Below, piece by piece: positions 61,465 to 64,000 of a stretch of DNA of 64,000 bases. The position numbers were made by a program, and so were the translations under genes. The stretch covers positions 496,001 through 560,000 of the forward strand of contig NC_134685.1 in the NCBI RefSeq assembly GCF_024713945.1, written 5' to 3'. Below the pieces are notes generated by a model. It made no database searches and was not told where the DNA came from. It saw only the letters and a list, made by a program, of their open reading frames with translations. This stretch comes from Dermatophagoides farinae. Its lineage: Eukaryota; Arthropoda; Arachnida; Sarcoptiformes; Pyroglyphidae. Within the stretch, counting starts at the first letter, position 1, and the number at the start of each line of letters is the position of its first letter.

Positions 61465-64000
61465 TTAAAATAAATGTTTCGGTTCTATCTTAAGAATATG
61501 TTCATTACGATATCGTTCAATACGTTCGGCTCTTTCTTGTCGATTGATTAATGGATTGTATTTAACACAGAATACTAATAATGCCATTGTATGATAAAAT
61601 ATGACCAATAAGACTAATTTGACAATACAATCGTAGAAATATTCAACATTTGTTGGAATATTCAACATATACATCAATGATTGTATTTCATGCGATTTAC
61701 AACGATCACCACCATAAATAAGCCATAATGTTGCTTGAAATTGATAACGATAAATTGAAAAATTCGATAGAAAACGTACGATAAAATTCATTTCTTCAAT
61801 TACATTGTATACATTGGATAATAATAGAAAAAAGCCCTGTGAAAATCCGACAAAAGTGAATAAGGCAAGAATTGATCTATGTAGAAACAATACGTTCATA
61901 TTCATTATGGCCAAAAAACATAATGATGATAAATATAAATTGATCACTTGCCACCAGAAAAAATTGTTAGGCGAAACTGTTGAATAGATATCGATTACAT
62001 AAGCAAAGATTATGACCATCGGTAGAATTGTGGTAGCATCGAACAATAATTTCGACAAATAATATGAGCCACAGGTGTACCAGCCTTTAATTAGAATAGA
62101 TTCATTGATTAAAATAAATGAAAAAGAATCCCAAATTGAAAACATACCATTTAAATGTTGAGTTGCAAAAAATTTCAATCCCAATGAAAACAAGTTGATA
62201 ATTTGAGCGTCCAATATGAAAAAGAAAATGAAACTTGAAAAAATTACAAAATTAACATTGCTGACAAGACGAAAATCGTTTTTCCATTTATGATCAGTAA
62301 AATTCGAACAAACGGCTAAGAAATCATCTTCTATCGATATACAACCGTCAATATTAACTATTTTTTTATCAAAACAATCTAAAAACATGGTTCCTAAAAA
62401 TACGTAGAAAATCAGGTATGTCAACCATAATGGCCATTGATATCGGATTGAACAATGGGCTAAACGATGGAATAAAATGGCTACCGATCGCAATGAAAAT
62501 CGCATTCGAGGGAACGGTACACCATCCTTTATATGAACAGTATCCAGTAACACCGATGGTGTGATTTTATTGATTTGATTATCAGTTTCTTCGGCTAATC
62601 GTTGTACGATTGAATTCGAGTGATCAGTGCACGAATACCGGATAAGTGTTTCAATTGGGAATCGTTTATCTTTATCGATGGAAGATGTTTCACTGAGAAA
62701 ACTTTTGATTCGGGCTGGTGGTCCTAAATAGATACCAAGGCCATCGAATGCTAGCACATAGCATAGGTCAAACATGTCCAGCTGTTCGGTACTAGGTTGA
62801 TGAATGCTGACCACCATAGTGATATCTGGATGACGAGCAATGAATTGTCGAAGACATCGAAGGACCAACCGTGCCGAATTGGAATCCAAACCACTGACAG
62901 GTTCATCAATGCAAATGAGATTGGGCATTCGAACGGATGTCAATTCCATTGCCAGAGCCAGTCGTTTCCTTTCTCCACCGGAACAATTTTGCACCATAGT
63001 GTTGGCCGTGTTGGTCATGTCTAATTCATTGAGCAAATTGTCAGCCACTTGTTCATGATCAATTGTTTGTGTTTCGTGACAATTCTTTAATTTAGAAGCA
63101 TAGACCAAACTTTGTTTGCTTGTCAATCCGGGTATCAAGTGTTTGGATACTTCTTGTTTGATATAGCAAGTCCGAATCGGTACGAATCGACTGAGGTAGA
63201 ATTGAGTCGAACCAGTAAGTTTGGTTTTCATTTTTCCATTGAAAACTTTCAACAATGATGTTTTACCCGAACCGGAGCTGCCCATGATTGCATTCAATGT
63301 TCCAAACTGAAATTGTCCACTGAGATTACGTAATATTAACTTGTCTCCAAAATCATCCAACGATTCAGGTGTAGGACGCAATTCATAGATGGTATCAGTC
63401 GCAAACAATGTCAATTGACGCCATCCAATTATGTAACGGCCAGTACAAAATTGTTGAAATTCATTTTTGGTCATTTCAGGTTCAACATTATTATTATTAC
63501 TATCGAAAATCTGGACAAACGTAGGCTTTTCATGAAAATCGATTTCAATTGCAGGAGTTAGGATTTTTGTCAATATTTCTTGCTTTGTTTCTGATACGAT
63601 TTTTCCATTGTTCACATTGCTAAATGTCCAACGCATCACAATGATAGAAATGATTCGAATCACTATTATTACAATCATCGGCTTTTCTAGGTTTGAATAG
63701 ATATTGTCTGTGTCGACAAAAAATTGTTTCAATATTTGTGAATATTCTGTTTGTGGATCACAACGATCAATACCATAGTATGTATAAAGATAGCCATCGG
63801 CAATATATCGACTACCAAGTAAATGTGATATTGTTCGATGAAATGGTTTGTCCATTAAATCAATGGTAACTATTAATCCATTAGAAGCATTTAATATGAC
63901 CAAGATTACTTGAGATAGAAGAAGAAGTAATTCAAATTGATCGATACACGTTGCGATCAACAAATAACCGAATGATTGACCATACAAGACTATAACTAAT
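61465..64000 (-). CDS. Full-length-type ABCG transporter, copy B (partial)
   Basis: The 3' part of a paralogue of the gene at 49905-54036: the rest of TMD1, NBD2 and TMD2, with exons 64000(beyond)-62148 and 62084-61465. NBD2 keeps GSSGSGKTS, CSGGERKR, LICIDEPVSGLD and SIHQPSTE. The sequence is nearly identical to copy A in NBD2 and the last TMD2 section, and clearly different in the first TMD2 helices. The 63-base intron (62147-62085) has GT...AG ends but contains no stop and is a multiple of three, so unspliced RNA would also be translatable. There is no disabling change in the visible part. The 5' half lies outside the window. Confidence 0.9.
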   Translation of the reverse strand, partial: LVIVLYGQSFGYLLIATCIDQFELLLLLSQVILVILNASNGLIVTIDLMDKPFHRTISHLLGSRYIADGYLYTYYGIDRCDPQTEYSQILKQFFVDTDNIYSNLEKPMIVIIVIRIISIIVMRWTFSNVNNGKIVSETKQEILTKILTPAIEIDFHEKPTFVQIFDSNNNNVEPEMTKNEFQQFCTGRYIIGWRQLTLFATDTIYELRPTPESLDDFGDKLILRNLSGQFQFGTLNAIMGSSGSGKTSLLKVFNGKMKTKLTGSTQFYLSRFVPIRTCYIKQEVSKHLIPGLTSKQSLVYASKLKNCHETQTIDHEQVADNLLNELDMTNTANTMVQNCSGGERKRLALAMELTSVRMPNLICIDEPVSGLDSNSARLVLRCLRQFIARHPDITMVVSIHQPSTEQLDMFDLCYVLAFDGLGIYLGPPARIKSFLSETSSIDKDKRFPIETLIRYSCTDHSNSIVQRLAEETDNQINKITPSVLLDTVHIKDGVPFPRMRFSLRSVAILFHRLAHCSIRYQWPLWLTYLIFYVFLGTMFLDCFDKKIVNIDGCISIEDDFLAVCSNFTDHKWKNDFRLVSNVNFVIFSSFIFFFILDAQIINLFSLGLKFFATQHLNGMFSIWDSFSFILINESILIKGWYTCGSYYLSKLLFDATTILPMVIIFAYVIDIYSTVSPNNFFWWQVINLYLSSLCFLAIMNMNVLFLHRSILALFTFVGFSQGFFLLLSNVYNVIEEMNFIVRFLSNFSIYRYQFQATLWLIYGGDRCKSHEIQSLMYMLNIPTNVEYFYDCIVKLVLLVIFYHTMALLVFCVKYNPLINRQERAERIERYRNEHILKIEPKHLF

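Larger units (their letters stand above)
61033..64000. repeat. Segmental duplication, copy B (runs off window)
   Basis: Same-orientation copy of 49460-52440, offset about 11.57 kb. The left breakpoint is sharp, at TTGATCACTAGTCCTGTCCG. Patches of lower similarity occur over the intron and membrane-domain sections (about 62080-62440 and 63780-64000). Confidence 0.92.

Overview
The window is AT-rich eukaryotic nuclear DNA. Introns are very short (mostly 60-120 bp, GT...AG), intergenic spacers are short, CA/GAT/CAA microsatellites are dense, and proteins carry long Gln/Asn/His/Ser/Asp homopolymers. Together with arthropod-type orthologues this suggests an acariform, probably astigmatid (house-dust-mite-like), mite. 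That is an inference from style and gene content, not a database match. All exon models were built by eye from splice signals and reading frame.

Layout. 0.8-10.1 kb is a compact housekeeping block: a five-exon XMAP215/mini-spindles microtubule polymerase (+), a MEA1-like protein (+), proteasome subunit alpha-5 (-), CRIPT (+) and the small-RNA 2'-O-methyltransferase Hen1 (+). 10.9-13.3 kb is a seven-exon K+-dependent Na+/Ca2+ exchanger (-). After a 3.6 kb spacer, 17-26 kb is a lineage-specific stretch: a secreted 14-cysteine protein, a low-complexity orphan, a La-motif RNA-binding protein, a divergent RasGEF protein, and a protein with two diverged LC8-like repeats whose reading frame appears broken. 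A 3.9 kb spacer follows. 29.9-35.3 kb is housekeeping again: ZPR1, a HAD pseudouridine-phosphatase-like enzyme, DUS3L tRNA dihydrouridine synthase, and COX7A sharing a divergent promoter with DUS3L. 37.3-47.1 kb holds menin with a very long low-complexity N-terminus, a SMYD4-like TPR/MYND protein, and a REEP/TB2-DP1 ER-shaping protein.

47.4-64 kb is the most dynamic part. It has a 716 bp foldback element with 298 bp arms, a secreted orphan gene, a full-length two-NBD ABCG transporter (metazoan ABCGs are normally half-size), a piggyBac-like non-autonomous element, and AGMO (alkylglycerol monooxygenase). Immediately behind AGMO lies a segmental duplication carrying a broken 3' end of the secreted orphan plus a second full-length-type ABCG gene that runs off the window.

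The genes do not form a pathway; they are independent eukaryotic loci. The strongest leads are the fused ABCG transporters and their mosaic-diverged tandem copy, the loss of TOG3 from XMAP215, the secreted cysteine-rich protein with two CS-alpha-beta-like cysteine patterns, the LC8-like tandem-repeat protein with a frame break, and the foldback and piggyBac-like elements.
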